Assembly (NCBI RefSeq): GCF_025499465.1
Contig: NZ_JAIMCA010000001.1
Location: 682,001-746,000 of the forward strand
DNA: 64,000 bases
Direction: 5' to 3'
Origin: Allobosea sp. BH3
Lineage (GTDB): Bacteria; Pseudomonadota; Alphaproteobacteria; Rhizobiales; Beijerinckiaceae
This document shows, piece after piece, positions 18,086 to 27,660 of the stretch; position 1 is the first letter of the stretch; each line of letters begins with the position of its first letter. The notes under the pieces are model-generated. The model was given only the letters and a program-made list of their open reading frames with translations. It did no database searches and had not been told where the DNA came from. The position numbers and the translations under genes were made by a program.

Positions 18086-18710
18086 GGCCGCGAAGAAACT
18101 TGGACTGGAGCCTGTGATCGACCCGACCGCCCAGGTCAGGCAGGCGACGCTCGGCCGCTACACCGAGATCGGAGCGCGCACCGTCTTCATCGAGTCGACG
18201 ATGGGTGACTACTCCTATGTCGTGAACGACGCGAATGTCATTTACACGACGATCGGAAAATTCTGCTCGATCGCCGCGATGACGCGCATCAACCCGGGCA
18301 ACCACCCGATGCATCGCGCGAGCCAGTCGCACTTCACCTATCGGGCCTCCGCCTATTTCGACGACGCCGAGGACGACGCGGCCTTCTTCGACTGGCGCCG
18401 GGCCCATGCGGTGACGATCGGCCACGACGTCTGGATCGGCCATGGCGCCATCGTGCTCGCGGGGCGCAACATCGGCACCGGGGCCGTGGTTGCGGGCGGC
18501 GCTGTCGTCACCAAGGATGTCGCGCCTTATACCATCGTCGCAGGCAACCCGGCCCGTCCCGTCCGGCAGCGCTTTCCGGACGACATCGCCGAACGCCTGC
18601 AAGCATTGGCGTGGTGGGATTGGGAACACGCCCGCCTGCGCGCGGCGCTCGACGATTTCCGCCATCTTCCGGTTGCGGACTTCCTCGCCCGATACGAGCA
18701 AGCGACCTGA
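18084..18710 (+). CDS. Left-handed beta-helix acetyltransferase of the phosphonate cluster
   Basis: The 208-residue protein is rich in hexapeptide repeats (VTIGHDVWIGHGAIVLAG, IGTGAVVAGGAVVTKDV, ending VAGNPARPVRQRF). It is a trimeric xenobiotic/DapD-type acyltransferase. Members of this subgroup are found next to C-P lyase genes, possibly acetylating aminoalkylphosphonates in place of PhnO; that role is an inference. AGGATAAGG precedes the ATG at 18084. A longer upstream frame exists but is antisense to phnN. Confidence 0.88.
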   Translation: MAAKKLGLEPVIDPTAQVRQATLGRYTEIGARTVFIESTMGDYSYVVNDANVIYTTIGKFCSIAAMTRINPGNHPMHRASQSHFTYRASAYFDDAEDDAAFFDWRRAHAVTIGHDVWIGHGAIVLAGRNIGTGAVVAGGAVVTKDVAPYTIVAGNPARPVRQRFPDDIAERLQALAWWDWEHARLRAALDDFRHLPVADFLARYEQAT

Positions 18711-19083
18711 CGCGGCAAAAACACGCAACCGAAGATTGCATGCTCGCCATGCGCGAAATTCGGAACGATCGGCTTTCGCGGGCAAGAGAGCGTTAACCTT
18801 TATCAAAGCAAACTGCTTCGCATCGGAGAGCAGTTTCGCGGCGCGACAAAAAGACGAATTAAAAATCAACCGCCCGTTTCTGACGCTCTATACTTATCGG
18901 TCCATCCTGAGTTCAGGTATTCCGACAAGTATGAACATGCCTTCTGACCGATCTACATTTCCCGCAACAGCATAACGAATTTCAACGGATGGGCGAAGCG
19001 CTGATCGTCGGAATCTCCGGCGGCGGAATCGGCGTGCTGTCCCCAGCCGGGCCGGATTCTCGCAAAGGGGCTGCGAAACCTTC
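18711..19083. other. Intergenic region before the chemoreceptor gene
   Basis: This 373-base gap is more A/T-rich by eye than its neighbours and probably holds the promoter of the chemoreceptor gene. The only structure I see is an AAACTGC-N13-GCAGTTT inverted repeat at 18810-18836. No convincing gene or RNA was found. Confidence 0.5.
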
Positions 19084-20583
19084 ATGTCCGAGATGGATCA
19101 TCTCAACCGGCGGCTTGCCTTCATGCAGCTCGGCCCGGACGCGCAGGCTCGTTTGCGCTCCTCCCGGGAAACCGTCAATGCGGCCCTGCCGGGTGCGATG
19201 GATGCCTTCTACGCGCAGCTTCGCAGCTTCCCCGAGACCAATCGCTTCTTCAGCGGCGAGCAGCACGTCGCGGCCGCCAAGCAGCGCCAGCTCCAGCACT
19301 GGGACGGCATCGCTTCTGCCAAGTTCGACGCCAACTACATCAACGCCGTCTCGCAGGTCGGCAAGGTCCATGCCCGGATCGGGCTGGAACCGCGCTGGTA
19401 TATCGGCGGCTACGCCCTGATCCTTGAGAAGCTGATCGCAGGCGTGGTGCAGTCGCACTGGCCCAAGAGCGCGCTCGGAGCCCGCAAGCCCGGCGCCGAG
19501 GATTGCGCCGCCACCCTTGCCGCCGTGGGCAAGGCGACGATGCTCGACATGGACTACGCGATCACCGTCTACCTCGAAGCCTCCGAGGAGGCGCGGCTGA
19601 AGGCCGAGGCCGAGGCCAAGGCGGTCGAGCAGGCCAAGGCGGCCGAGCGCGACCTCGCCATCTCCTGCGTCAGCGAGAGCATGGCCGCACTCGCCGATGG
19701 CGACCTGACCTATCGCATGAGCGCCGACATCCCGGACGAATACGCGCAGATCCGCGATCACTTCAACGCCGCGATGGCGCGCCTCCAGGAGATGGTCGGC
19801 ACCATCAAGGTGACCTCCACGATGATCTCCTCCTCCTCGCAGGAGATCAGCAGCGGCTCGCAGGACCTCTCGACGCGCACCGAGCAGCAGGCCTCGGCAC
19901 TGGAGGAGAGCGCGGCGACGACCGAGCAGCTCGCGGCCTCCGTCAAGACCTCGTCCCAGGCCTCGCGCCGATCCGTGCAGCTCGCCGACGAGGCGACCAA
20001 CGTCGCCCGCACCGGCGGCAACATCGTCCGCGACGCCGTCGACGCCATGGCGCGGATCGAGGGGGCCTCGAAGCGCATCTCGGAGATCACCGACGTAATT
20101 GACGGCATCGCCTTCCAGACCAACCTGCTCGCCCTGAACGCCGCCGTCGAGGCGGCGCGAGCCGGCGATGCCGGGCGCGGCTTCGCCGTTGTCGCGGCAG
20201 AGGTCCGGGCGCTCGCCCAGCGCTCGGCCGACGCCGCCAAGGACATCACCGGCCTGATCTCCTCCTCGGACGCCGAGGTGGCGGAGGGCGTCAAGCTCGT
20301 CCGCCAGGCCGGCCAGACGCTTGACCAGATCGTCGCGGCCTCAGCCGCGGTCTCGAGCACGGTCGAGGAGATCGCTTCCGCCACCACCGAGCAGGCCAGC
20401 GGCATCGACGAGATGAGCCAGACCGTCAGCCACATGGATGAGATCACCCAGCAGAACGCCGCGCTGGCCGAAGAGAGTGCCGCTTCGGCCAGAGTCCTTC
20501 TGGATCAGATCGGCCAGCTCACCAGCCTCGTCGCCGCTTTCCGCACGGAGAACGAAGGTCAGAGACGCCGCCGCGCTGCCTGA
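19084..20583 (+). CDS. Globin-coupled methyl-accepting chemotaxis protein
   Basis: The 499-residue protein has no membrane segment. Residues about 1-165 resemble a sensor globin/protoglobin domain, with the likely proximal-histidine region [20 protein letters not shown] short helical linker follows, then a complete methyl-accepting signalling hairpin with the conserved tip [20 protein letters not shown]. By analogy with HemAT-type receptors it would bind heme and signal oxygen or another gas to the CheA/CheW array from the cytoplasm. The C-terminal tail lacks a clear CheR-docking pentapeptide. No chemotaxis genes are adjacent, so it is an orphan receptor. Confidence 0.88.
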   Translation: MSEMDHLNRRLAFMQLGPDAQARLRSSRETVNAALPGAMDAFYAQLRSFPETNRFFSGEQHVAAAKQRQLQHWDGIASAKFDANYINAVSQVGKVHARIGLEPRWYIGGYALILEKLIAGVVQSHWPKSALGARKPGAEDCAATLAAVGKATMLDMDYAITVYLEASEEARLKAEAEAKAVEQAKAAERDLAISCVSESMAALADGDLTYRMSADIPDEYAQIRDHFNAAMARLQEMVGTIKVTSTMISSSSQEISSGSQDLSTRTEQQASALEESAATTEQLAASVKTSSQASRRSVQLADEATNVARTGGNIVRDAVDAMARIEGASKRISEITDVIDGIAFQTNLLALNAAVEAARAGDAGRGFAVVAAEVRALAQRSADAAKDITGLISSSDAEVAEGVKLVRQAGQTLDQIVAASAAVSSTVEEIASATTEQASGIDEMSQTVSHMDEITQQNAALAEESAASARVLLDQIGQLTSLVAAFRTENEGQRRRRAA

Positions 20584-20629
20584 AGCGCGAGGCCAGCCGC
20601 ACCGTCTGCAACCGCAGGCGGAGCAGGGC

Positions 20630-20666
20630 GATCCAGGGGCTCAACTCCCCCCAGCGCTCCTGGATC
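20630..20666. terminator. Inverted repeat between convergent genes
   Basis: GATCCAGG (20630-20637) pairs with CCTGGATC (20659-20666) between the convergent chemoreceptor and methyltransferase genes. There is no T run, so a terminator role is only possible. Confidence 0.35.
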
Positions 20667-20679
20667 GCTTCCCTGCCTG

Positions 20680-21351
20680 TCAAGCCGCGGGCGCGATGAG
20701 TCGCCAGACGCTGCTGCGCTTGATCTCGGCATCCTCGAGCGCGCGCGTCACCGGCACTTCATAGGTCGCGATGGCTTCGAGCCCCGCCTTCGGCAGATAG
20801 CTGCGGCCGGGGTCTCCGATCAGCACCGTGGCGCCCCGCGCCGACAGGGCCGTCAGCCAGGCGATGACCCGCTCGGCCATGTCCCGCTCATAGCAGACAT
20901 CGCCGGCGCAGATGACGTCCCAGCCTTCGTCGTGGCCGATCAGGTCGTCGCAGCGTGCCGCCACCGTGACGCCGTTGGCCGCCGCATTGATCCCGATCGC
21001 CGCCACGGCGAAGGCATCGATGTCGCAGGCCTGGACCTGCGCCGCGCCGGCCTTTGCGGCGGTGATGGCGACGAGGCCGGAGCCCGAGGCGAAATCCAGC
21101 ACGCGACGGCCCGCGACGGTTCCGGGGCTGTCGAGGAGATGGCGCGCCAGCGCCTGCCCGCCGGCCCAGGCGAAGGCCCAGAACGGCGGCGGCAAACCGA
21201 TGACGGCCAGCTCCTCCTCGGTCTTCTGCCAGAGCTCTGTCGCCTCCTCGGCGACATGCAACGAAATCTCGGGCGCGTGCGGCACAGGCAAGAGCCGCGT
21301 ATGCGCCCGGATGAAAGCGTCCCGATCCAGCGCGGGCGCGGCGTCGCTCAT
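20680..21351 (-). CDS. Class I SAM-dependent methyltransferase (ETFB lysine methyltransferase-like)
   Basis: The 223-residue protein has a Rossmann SAM site (VLDFASGSGLVAITAAKAGA), an acidic loop (ACDIDAFAVAAI) and the upstream PPFWAFAWAGGQALARHLL signature seen in the METTL20/NNT1-like protein methyltransferases. It may methylate a protein lysine, perhaps in electron-transfer flavoprotein; the substrate is unproven. The start at 21351 overlaps the upstream glycosyltransferase by four bases (ATGA), so the two are co-transcribed. The frame stays open upstream, but only as antisense within that gene. Confidence 0.85.
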   Translation of the reverse strand: MSDAAPALDRDAFIRAHTRLLPVPHAPEISLHVAEEATELWQKTEEELAVIGLPPPFWAFAWAGGQALARHLLDSPGTVAGRRVLDFASGSGLVAITAAKAGAAQVQACDIDAFAVAAIGINAAANGVTVAARCDDLIGHDEGWDVICAGDVCYERDMAERVIAWLTALSARGATVLIGDPGRSYLPKAGLEAIATYEVPVTRALEDAEIKRSSVWRLIAPAA

Positions 21352-22499
21352 GCGGCGATGTCCGTGGTCGGCGCCGCCAGCAGGCTGAGGTAGAGCGCCT
21401 TGACCGCGTTCATCACGTCCCGCTCGGTGTGGCCGTCGAGCAGGCGGTTGCGCGCGTTGGTCCCCATCCGCTCGGCCAGCGCGGGCGCCCGCGCGAAGAC
21501 CAGCATGGCCCTGGCGAGAGCCACCGCATCGTCGACCGGGACGACCATGCCGTCCTTTCCTTCGCGCACGAAGCTGCGGCAACCCGGCACGTCGGTGGTC
21601 AGGATCGGCCGCCCGCAGGCAGCCGCTTCCAGGATGGTCCGCGGCAGCCCCTCGCCGCCGCGCGACGGCAGGATGCAAAGATGGTGCGCCTTCCAGACGC
21701 CGTCGATGTCCCGCGTCGGCCCCGCCCAGTTGATGCCCGGCCGGGCCGCCCATTGCTTCAGGGTCGCCTCGGGAATCGCCTTGGGATTGGACGGGTCCGG
21801 CGCACCATGGATGGTGAGCTCGACCCTGGCGCCATCGGCGCGCGCGAGGCGGACGGCCTCGACCGCAAGATCGACGCCCTTCGACCAGAGCATGCGGGCC
21901 ACCAGCGCGACCTTGAGCGGCGGCGCCGGAGGCATCTGCGAGGGCAGCAGCATCAACGGGTCGACACCGGCCCCGCCGACCAGCGCGACCTTGCCTGCAT
22001 CCTGCGGATCGAGCCCGAGCGTCACCGGATCGTCTGGATTCTCAAAGAGGAAACGGACCTTCGGTCCGTCGATCGCCTTGAGCCACGTCACGGCGGCGAA
22101 GCGCGCGGCCGCCGCGAGCCGGTCCTGCCTGGCGCCAAGGAAGCCCAGCCCCGTCAGCGCGTACACACGCCGCTCGACGCCCGCGAGCCTGCCCGCAAAG
22201 CCAGCGAGTGCGATGGGCTTCAATGCGATGCAATGCAGGATGTCCGGCTTCTCTCTCGCGATCAGGCGCTTCAGCGCCATGATCTGCCGGAAGAGCGCGC
22301 GCGGATCGAGGCTGCGCCGCTCGGCCTCCAGCGCGATCAGCCTCGCGCCGGTCGCCTCGATCGCGCGGCGGTGATGGCGCTCGCGCGCGATGACCGCAAC
22401 GTCGAGGCCCAGCTCGCGCGCCGCCCGCGCCATCGGCAGGAAGTGCGAGGCGAAGAACCAGTCCTCGGTGGCAACGAAGAGCAATTTCGGGCGAGGCAT
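21348..22499 (-). CDS. Family 4 glycosyltransferase
   Basis: The 383-residue GT-B enzyme has an N-terminal acceptor half starting KLLFVATEDWFFASHFLPMA and a C-terminal nucleotide-sugar half with the EGLPRTILEAAACGRPILT E-x7-E segment. Such enzymes add sugars to lipopolysaccharide, capsule or exopolysaccharide at the cytoplasmic face of the membrane. No other polysaccharide gene is nearby, so the acceptor is unknown. It is first in a two-gene unit with the methyltransferase. Confidence 0.88.
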   Translation of the reverse strand: MPRPKLLFVATEDWFFASHFLPMARAARELGLDVAVIARERHHRRAIEATGARLIALEAERRSLDPRALFRQIMALKRLIAREKPDILHCIALKPIALAGFAGRLAGVERRVYALTGLGFLGARQDRLAAAARFAAVTWLKAIDGPKVRFLFENPDDPVTLGLDPQDAGKVALVGGAGVDPLMLLPSQMPPAPPLKVALVARMLWSKGVDLAVEAVRLARADGARVELTIHGAPDPSNPKAIPEATLKQWAARPGINWAGPTRDIDGVWKAHHLCILPSRGGEGLPRTILEAAACGRPILTTDVPGCRSFVREGKDGMVVPVDDAVALARAMLVFARAPALAERMGTNARNRLLDGHTERDVMNAVKALYLSLLAAPTTDIAA

Positions 22500-22551
22500 G
22501 GCGCCATCAGGACGATCGGCCGGCGAAAATCAAGCCCGGCCTGGGACCGGC

Positions 22552-22648
22552 CCGTCATTCTCGGGCGAAGCGAAGCGCAGACCCGAGAATCTCTGGCAAG
22601 AAAGGGGACTGGTTTCCGAGACGCTTGGGTCGAGCCCGCGCATGACGG
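22552..22648. repeat. Extragenic palindromic repeat, copy 2
   Basis: It begins CCGTCATTCTCGGG and ends CGAGCCCGCGCATGACGG. An internal TTCTCGGG / CCCGAGAA pair is present. It belongs to the same CGTCAT...ATGACG family as 8175-8252 and 33292-33378, and lies in the gap between the subtilase 3' end and the glycosyltransferase start. Confidence 0.6.
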
Positions 22649-22655
22649 AGCAGCC

Positions 22656-24125
22656 TCAGGGGCGCGCCGTCGCGACCGGCAGGACACGCGCCAGAGCCGT
22701 CGTCGGCTCGATCCGCCCGGCGCCATAGGTCGGGTCCCGCCCCTTCGAGCCGAGATCGATCGCGCTTTCGACAAGAATGCGGCGGGCACTGTCCAGATCG
22801 AGCTCCGGCTGCTTTTCGACCAGAAGGGCGACCAGCCCCGAGACATGCGCCGCGGCGATCGAAGTCCCGGAGGTGAAGGCGTAGCGCCCGGCAGGCTCGG
22901 CCGACAAAACGTCGACGCCCGGAGCCGCGACGACGATATAGCTGCCGCGATTGGCATCGACGAAGACCCGGTCTTCCGCGTCGGTCGCCGTCACCGCGAT
23001 GACGCTGGGGTCGGCACCGGGATAGAGCGGCGCCGAGCGGGGACCCGCATTGCCGGCGGCAGCGACCGCGATGACACCGCGCTCCTTCGCGCCGGCAAGC
23101 GCTCGCGACAGCAGGCGGTCCTGCGGCCCGGCGAAGCTCAGATTGACGATCTTGGCCCGCTGCTGGACCAGCCACTCCAGCGAGGTCAGGATCTGGAACG
23201 ACTTGCCGTTGGCCGAATTCGCCTGCGGGCCGCCGAAGGCGCGCGCGACCAGAAGGCGAGCGGCAGGCGCGATGCCCTGCAGCTCGCCATGAGCGATGAT
23301 GGCGGTCGCCATCGAGGTGCCGTGGGCATGCGGCGTCGCCTGTCCGTCGACGGCATCGAGATAGGCCTGCACCGAGCCGCTGATCTCGGGATGCTCCATG
23401 TCGACACCGGAATCGATCATCCCGACCCGGACGCCGCGCCCGAGCGCGAGCTTGCGCGCCTCGGCGAGCTTGAGCTTGTCGACCACATATTGCGGCGGCA
23501 GCACCCGGCGCACCATGCCGGTGCTGCGCGCGGCGGTGGTGGAATCGCCGAGCTTGAGGCTCGGCATCGGCGGCTGGTCGGTCGCGTCGGAGGAGGCGGT
23601 CGTCGGCCCGGTCGTGCTGTCGGGAGCGACGGAAGAGCCCTGCTGCAGGTTGAACAGGAAATTCGGCTGCGCCCCGGCGATGCTGGTGTCGTCCGCCATC
23701 TGGGTGAGCACGGCCCTGAGGTCTCGCCCGGCCTCGAGCTTGGCGCGGATGATCGTCACTCCGGCGAGCTCGAAGCGCTGGCGCGCGATCAGCGTCGCGC
23801 CGTAGCGGCGCAGAACCGCCTCCGCCTCGGCATTGGGCGCAAGCTCGAACAGCACCTCGTCCGGCACGAAGCGGTTCTCGTCCATGGCCGGGATGATGCT
23901 GCGCTGCTGGCGCGGCTGCTGCCAGATCGCCGGCGGAACGCTCATCGAGCGATTGGCGGACGGGCCGGCGGCGGGTTGCGCCTGCTCCACGGCCGGCGCC
24001 TGCGCCAGCAACTGTCCTTGCGCCTGCGCGAAACCCGGTATCGAGAAGAGCCCGAACGCCAGAAGGCCGGCGCCGGCCAGGCGCCGCGCCAGCGATGTCC
24101 CCAGCCCCAACCGGGACGACAGCAT
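22656..24125 (-). CDS. Secreted S8 (subtilisin family) serine protease
   Basis: The 489-residue protein has a signal peptide (LAGAGLLAFGLFSIPGFAQA), a propeptide-like segment, and a subtilase domain from about residue 225. The catalytic triad is visible: Asp238 in GMIDSGVD, His268 in HAHGTSMA and Ser422 in SGTSIAAAHVSG. The oxyanion Asn359 lies in AAAGNAGP. The start at 24125 follows GGAGGGGAAGG at ideal spacing; longer in-frame starts lack this site. It is the last of three minus-strand genes with an anti-sigma factor and an ECF sigma factor. The protease might be the output of that stress system or might process its signal. Confidence 0.9.
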   Translation of the reverse strand: MLSSRLGLGTSLARRLAGAGLLAFGLFSIPGFAQAQGQLLAQAPAVEQAQPAAGPSANRSMSVPPAIWQQPRQQRSIIPAMDENRFVPDEVLFELAPNAEAEAVLRRYGATLIARQRFELAGVTIIRAKLEAGRDLRAVLTQMADDTSIAGAQPNFLFNLQQGSSVAPDSTTGPTTASSDATDQPPMPSLKLGDSTTAARSTGMVRRVLPPQYVVDKLKLAEARKLALGRGVRVGMIDSGVDMEHPEISGSVQAYLDAVDGQATPHAHGTSMATAIIAHGELQGIAPAARLLVARAFGGPQANSANGKSFQILTSLEWLVQQRAKIVNLSFAGPQDRLLSRALAGAKERGVIAVAAAGNAGPRSAPLYPGADPSVIAVTATDAEDRVFVDANRGSYIVVAAPGVDVLSAEPAGRYAFTSGTSIAAAHVSGLVALLVEKQPELDLDSARRILVESAIDLGSKGRDPTYGAGRIEPTTALARVLPVATARP

Positions 24126-24190
24126 GACCTTCCCCTCCTGCGATGCCGACATCATGCCATGACGCCCCGATACCGCGCCAGTGATGAAGA

Positions 24191-24883
24191 TCACGGAGCC
24201 GGCGCGACGAAGGAGATAATGGTGCTCTCGCTCTTCATCCGGGCCGCGATCGCATCGACCTGGGCGGCGGAGAGCGAAGCGTCGCCGACGCGCACCTTGA
24301 AGAAGCCGTTGGCGCGCGGCCCGTCGACGACAGAAGCGCCGAAGCGCTTGAAGAAGGAGGCGATGTCTCCGGCCCTCGCCTCGGGCGAGAAGCTCAGCAG
24401 AACATAACGCTCCGAGGCATGAGTGCCCGGCGCCGAGGCGGTCTGGAAGCTGGACCCGTCGCGCAGCGCCAGCCCCGTGATCGCAACGCCCTGCAGCGCG
24501 ATCAGCGCAACCGCGGCGGCGCTGGCATAGGCGAGGCGGCGCGGCGGCTGCGAAGCCAGCAGCCCGCCCAACCAGGAGAGGAAGCCGCCGGCCACGCTGC
24601 CCTTGGCGCGGCTCAGCAGCGGCACCGGCTTGGGCGCGGCCTCGATGCCGGCCATCAGCTGTTCGAGCGCCCGGTGCGAGGGGGCTCCGAGGCTCTCGTT
24701 GAGCAGCACGGTCTCAGCCATGTCGTCGCGGATGATCTCGAGCCGGGCGGCGAGATCGGCGTCGCCGGCGAGAGCCGTCTCGACGCGCTGCTTGTCCGAC
24801 GCCGAGATGCGGCCATTGGCGTAGAAGGGCAGCAGCTCTTCGAGCTCGCGGCGCTTCGGATCGCTTGCGATGCTGTCGGTCAT
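24191..24883 (-). CDS. Anti-sigma factor, single-pass membrane protein
   Basis: The 230-residue protein has a short N-terminal cytoplasmic domain (RRELEELLPFYANGRISASDKQRVETAL, a zinc-less anti-sigma-like helix set), one membrane segment at about residues 117-140, and a periplasmic C-terminal domain. It lies 48 bases after the ECF sigma gene, which fits a cognate sigma/anti-sigma pair. GGAGGAG precedes the ATG; a GTG one codon earlier is also possible. What the periplasmic domain senses is unknown. Confidence 0.8.
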   Translation of the reverse strand: MTDSIASDPKRRELEELLPFYANGRISASDKQRVETALAGDADLAARLEIIRDDMAETVLLNESLGAPSHRALEQLMAGIEAAPKPVPLLSRAKGSVAGGFLSWLGGLLASQPPRRLAYASAAAVALIALQGVAITGLALRDGSSFQTASAPGTHASERYVLLSFSPEARAGDIASFFKRFGASVVDGPRANGFFKVRVGDASLSAAQVDAIAARMKSESTIISFVAPAP

Positions 24884-24931
24884 CACGCCACTCCTCCGGC
24901 GGCCCTGCCGCGCTTCACCAAAGTCTTCGCC

Positions 24932-25492
24932 TCAAGGCCAGCCACGGTCGATGCCGGCAGCCTTGAGCATTTCGCCCAGCTTCTTGCGGGCGTGGAAAAG
25001 CCGTGTCTTGACGGTATTTTCCGGAATTCCGACGATCCGCGCGACCTCCTCGACGGATGTCTCGTGGTAGTAGACGAGGTCGATGACCTCGCGATGCTCC
25101 GCCGAAAGCCGTGCGAGGCAGGCGCGTATGGCGAGACCCTTGTCCTGCTTCTGCAGAACGACCTCGGGGCCATCGGACTCGTCCTCGATGCTGTCGGCGT
25201 AGTCCTCGTCCAGCTCGGCGTCGCGGCGCTTCCGCAGGAGCGACCACGCCTTGTTCCTGGCGATGGCGAGCAGCCAGGTCGCGACCGAGGCTCTTGCCTC
25301 GAAGCGATCGGCCTGTCGCCACAGATCCATGAACACGTCACTGATCACATCCTCGGCAAGCGTCTCGTCGCGGACGAGCCGCAGCACGAAACGGTAGACC
25401 CGCACCTGGTGCCGCGAAAACAGCACCTTCATCGCGAGCCGGTCGCCCGAGGCGATCCGTTTGACGAGTTCCTCGTCCGATTCCGTATGCAT
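24932..25492 (-). CDS. ECF-type RNA polymerase sigma factor
   Basis: The 186-residue protein shows sigma region 2 (VYRFVLRLVRDETLAEDVIS, DVFMDLWRQADRFE) and region 4 (LSAEHREVIDLVYYHETS, IPENTVKTRLFHARKKL). It has no region 3 or extra domains, as expected of the ECF group. The ATG at 25492 follows GAGGGG. The anti-sigma factor and subtilase genes downstream suggest an envelope-stress regulon. A longer upstream frame has no family-like residues and is ignored. Confidence 0.9.
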   Translation of the reverse strand: MHTESDEELVKRIASGDRLAMKVLFSRHQVRVYRFVLRLVRDETLAEDVISDVFMDLWRQADRFEARASVATWLLAIARNKAWSLLRKRRDAELDEDYADSIEDESDGPEVVLQKQDKGLAIRACLARLSAEHREVIDLVYYHETSVEEVARIVGIPENTVKTRLFHARKKLGEMLKAAGIDRGWP

Positions 25493-25839
25493 CGCCCCTC
25501 GAAGGCAAAGAGCATCCCGGCTCGCACAAGGTTGGTCGCTGCGAGACGGGAAAAGGTTCAATCGGGGCGCGACATTAGTCCGGCCAGCTCGATTTGCCGA
25601 TAGGTAAGAGCAAATTCCCGCCATGCCAGGCGAGCAGCAAGGCGTCGCCGATCCGCGCGCAGCCGTAAGCTACTGCATCATATGGCGGATTTCGAAGCGC
25701 CTTCGGAATGAAACACGGTGCAGGACACGGCACCCGACGGCCCGCGCATACGAAAAGGGGCGCCCGAGGCGCCCCAATTCGAATCCAGCGATCTTTCACG
25801 CCCATTCCCTCGGCCGATTCCGGCCTGCGGGAAATGGCG
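25493..25839. other. Intergenic region upstream of the ECF sigma gene
   Basis: This 347-base stretch lies between two minus-strand genes. It holds the terminator of the upstream DUF6481 gene (25753-25775) and presumably the sigma operon promoter. A GAACC motif occurs upstream of the sigma gene, but I could not identify a matched -10 element with confidence. No gene is seen. Confidence 0.5.
25753..25775 (-). terminator. Rho-independent terminator of the DUF6481 gene
   Basis: Read on the minus strand, GGGGCGCC-TCG-GGCGCCCC is followed by TTTT (25756-25753). It starts 64 bases beyond the stop codon of the gene ending at 25840. Confidence 0.8.
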
Positions 25840-26214
25840 TCAGCGGCGCTTGCCGGCAGTGCGCAGCTGCATGTACTGCACGGCTTCCAGCAGCACCTTG
25901 CGCGGGCGCTCGGCATCGCGCTTGGCCTGCTCCGCCTTGCGGGCGACCTCGCGGGCGATTTCTTCCTGGCGCTTCAGCTCGGCGATGCGCTCACGCTCGA
26001 GCGCTTCCAGGCGCTCGTTCTCGGCTCGGATCTTTGCCTTCTCGTTCTCTCGCTCGGCGCGGGCCTGAGCAATGGCTTCCCGCTCCGCGCGTCGCGCCGC
26101 CATGGCCGGATCGTCTGCCTTCGGTCTGGCCTGGAAGCGCTCGAGAAGCGCCTGCTTGGCTTTAGCGGAATTGGCCTGGCGGTCGGTGAAGCTACGGTCG
26201 TTCGGGTTCTTCAA
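25840..26214 (-). CDS. DUF6481 family small coiled-coil protein
   Basis: The 124-residue protein is highly charged and almost entirely predicted helix, with long runs rich in Arg, Glu and Ala (for example [20 protein letters not shown]). It matches the layout of DUF6481 proteins common in Hyphomicrobiales, whose function is unknown to me. The likely start is TTG at 26214 ([12 protein letters not shown] follows), with GAGAG about 10 bases upstream. The frame remains open far upstream, but only as antisense of proB, proA and nadD. A strong terminator follows the gene. Confidence 0.75.
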   Translation of the reverse strand: MKNPNDRSFTDRQANSAKAKQALLERFQARPKADDPAMAARRAEREAIAQARAERENEKAKIRAENERLEALERERIAELKRQEEIAREVARKAEQAKRDAERPRKVLLEAVQYMQLRTAGKRR

Positions 26215-26502
26215 GTGGTGATCTCTCGGGTTGTCACGGGCGATCTGTCGGCCCGCGTGGGCGCAATAAGCCAGATCGAGGAGGATTGGTATCGAAATCG
26301 ACGCGCGGCAGCCCCGCTTCCAGCGCAAAACGCCGAGTTTCGAGGCGGTGGGCGACGAATTCATGACATGGTGATCCGGCACGGCTTTTTCAACGGTTCC
26401 CGCCGGATGCGCGGGCCACGCGCCGGCCCGGACGCAGGGCCGCTTTACAAGCGCCCGGTTTTCGCCAACAGGCAAAGGCCCTGCAACAGAACGCTCCAAG
26501 CC

Positions 26503-27627
26503 GTGCACACGCCCTCGCTTTCCGAATTCCGCCGCATCGTCGTCAAGGTCGGCTCCAGCCTGCTGGTCGACCGGGCTCGCGGCCGGCTGCGCCATGCCTG
26601 GCTCGCGGCGCTGGCAGAGGACCTCGCCGAGCTTCACCAACGCGGCGCCGATGTGCTCGTCGTCTCGTCCGGCGCGATCGCGCTCGGGCGCACCGTGCTC
26701 AACCTGCCATCGGGCCCGCTCAGGCTGGAGGAGAGCCAGGCGGCCGCCGCCGTCGGCCAGATCGCGCTCGCCCGCACCTGGGCGGAGGCGCTCGGAGCCC
26801 ATGGCCTCACCGCCGGCCAGATCCTGCTGACGCTCGCCGACACCGAAGAGCGCCGGCGCTATCTTAACGCGCGCGCCACGCTCGGCCGCCTGCTCGACCT
26901 GCGCGCGATCCCCGTCATCAACGAGAACGACACCGTCGCCACCACCGAAATCCGCTACGGCGACAACGACCGGCTCGCCGCCCGCGTCGCCACCATGGCG
27001 GGCGCCGATCTGCTCGTGCTGTTCTCCGACATCGACGGACTCTATACCGCCCCGCCCGCGAAGGACCCGGCGGCCCGGCACATCCCGGTCGTGGAACGCA
27101 TCACGCCGGAGATCGACGCCATGGCCGGCGGCGCCGCATCCGAGCTGTCGCGCGGCGGCATGCGCACCAAGATCGAGGCCGGCAAGATCGCGATCGCCGG
27201 CGGCACGCACATGCTGATCGCCGACGGGCGCGGCAAGAACCCGCTCGCCGCTGTCGCTTCCGGCGGGCGCTGCACTTGGTTCCTCACCGCCTCGACTCCG
27301 GCCACGGCCCGCAAGACCTGGATCGCCGGCACGCTGGAGCCGCGCGGCACGCTCCATGTCGATGCCGGCGCGGCCAGGGCGCTGCGCGGCGGCGCGAGCC
27401 TCTTGCCGGTGGGCGTCAGCCGCATCGAGGGCGAGTTCGCGCGCGGCGACGCCGTGCTGATCCGCGATCCGAAGGGCCAGCTGCTCGGCCGCGGCCTCGT
27501 CGCCTATGATGCGGGCGAAGCCGCGCTGGTGCTCGGCAAGGCCTCGCGCGACATCGAGGCGGTGCTCGGTTATCCCGGCCGCGCCGAGATGATCCACCGG
27601 GACGACATGGCGCTCGGGCTGGGCTAA
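26503..27627 (+). CDS. proB: Glutamate 5-kinase
   Basis: The 374-residue protein has the amino-acid-kinase start [12 protein letters not shown], the VSSGAIALG loop, the substrate loop [18 protein letters not shown] and a C-terminal PUA domain (about residues 280-374). It phosphorylates glutamate as the first step of proline synthesis. The GTG at 26503 gives the usual N-terminus; there is no clear ribosome binding site. proA follows 33 bases downstream. In the 288 bases upstream I see no riboswitch or other recognised element. Confidence 0.95.
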   Translation: MHTPSLSEFRRIVVKVGSSLLVDRARGRLRHAWLAALAEDLAELHQRGADVLVVSSGAIALGRTVLNLPSGPLRLEESQAAAAVGQIALARTWAEALGAHGLTAGQILLTLADTEERRRYLNARATLGRLLDLRAIPVINENDTVATTEIRYGDNDRLAARVATMAGADLLVLFSDIDGLYTAPPAKDPAARHIPVVERITPEIDAMAGGAASELSRGGMRTKIEAGKIAIAGGTHMLIADGRGKNPLAAVASGGRCTWFLTASTPATARKTWIAGTLEPRGTLHVDAGAARALRGGASLLPVGVSRIEGEFARGDAVLIRDPKGQLLGRGLVAYDAGEAALVLGKASRDIEAVLGYPGRAEMIHRDDMALGLG

Positions 27628-27660
27628 GCTCGATCGTCTAGGGTTGGATTTGAACAAGAG

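Noticed and set aside
25493..25620. Possible ECF-type promoter with a GAACC motif upstream of the sigma gene
   Set aside because: No convincing -10 element at the right distance was found.
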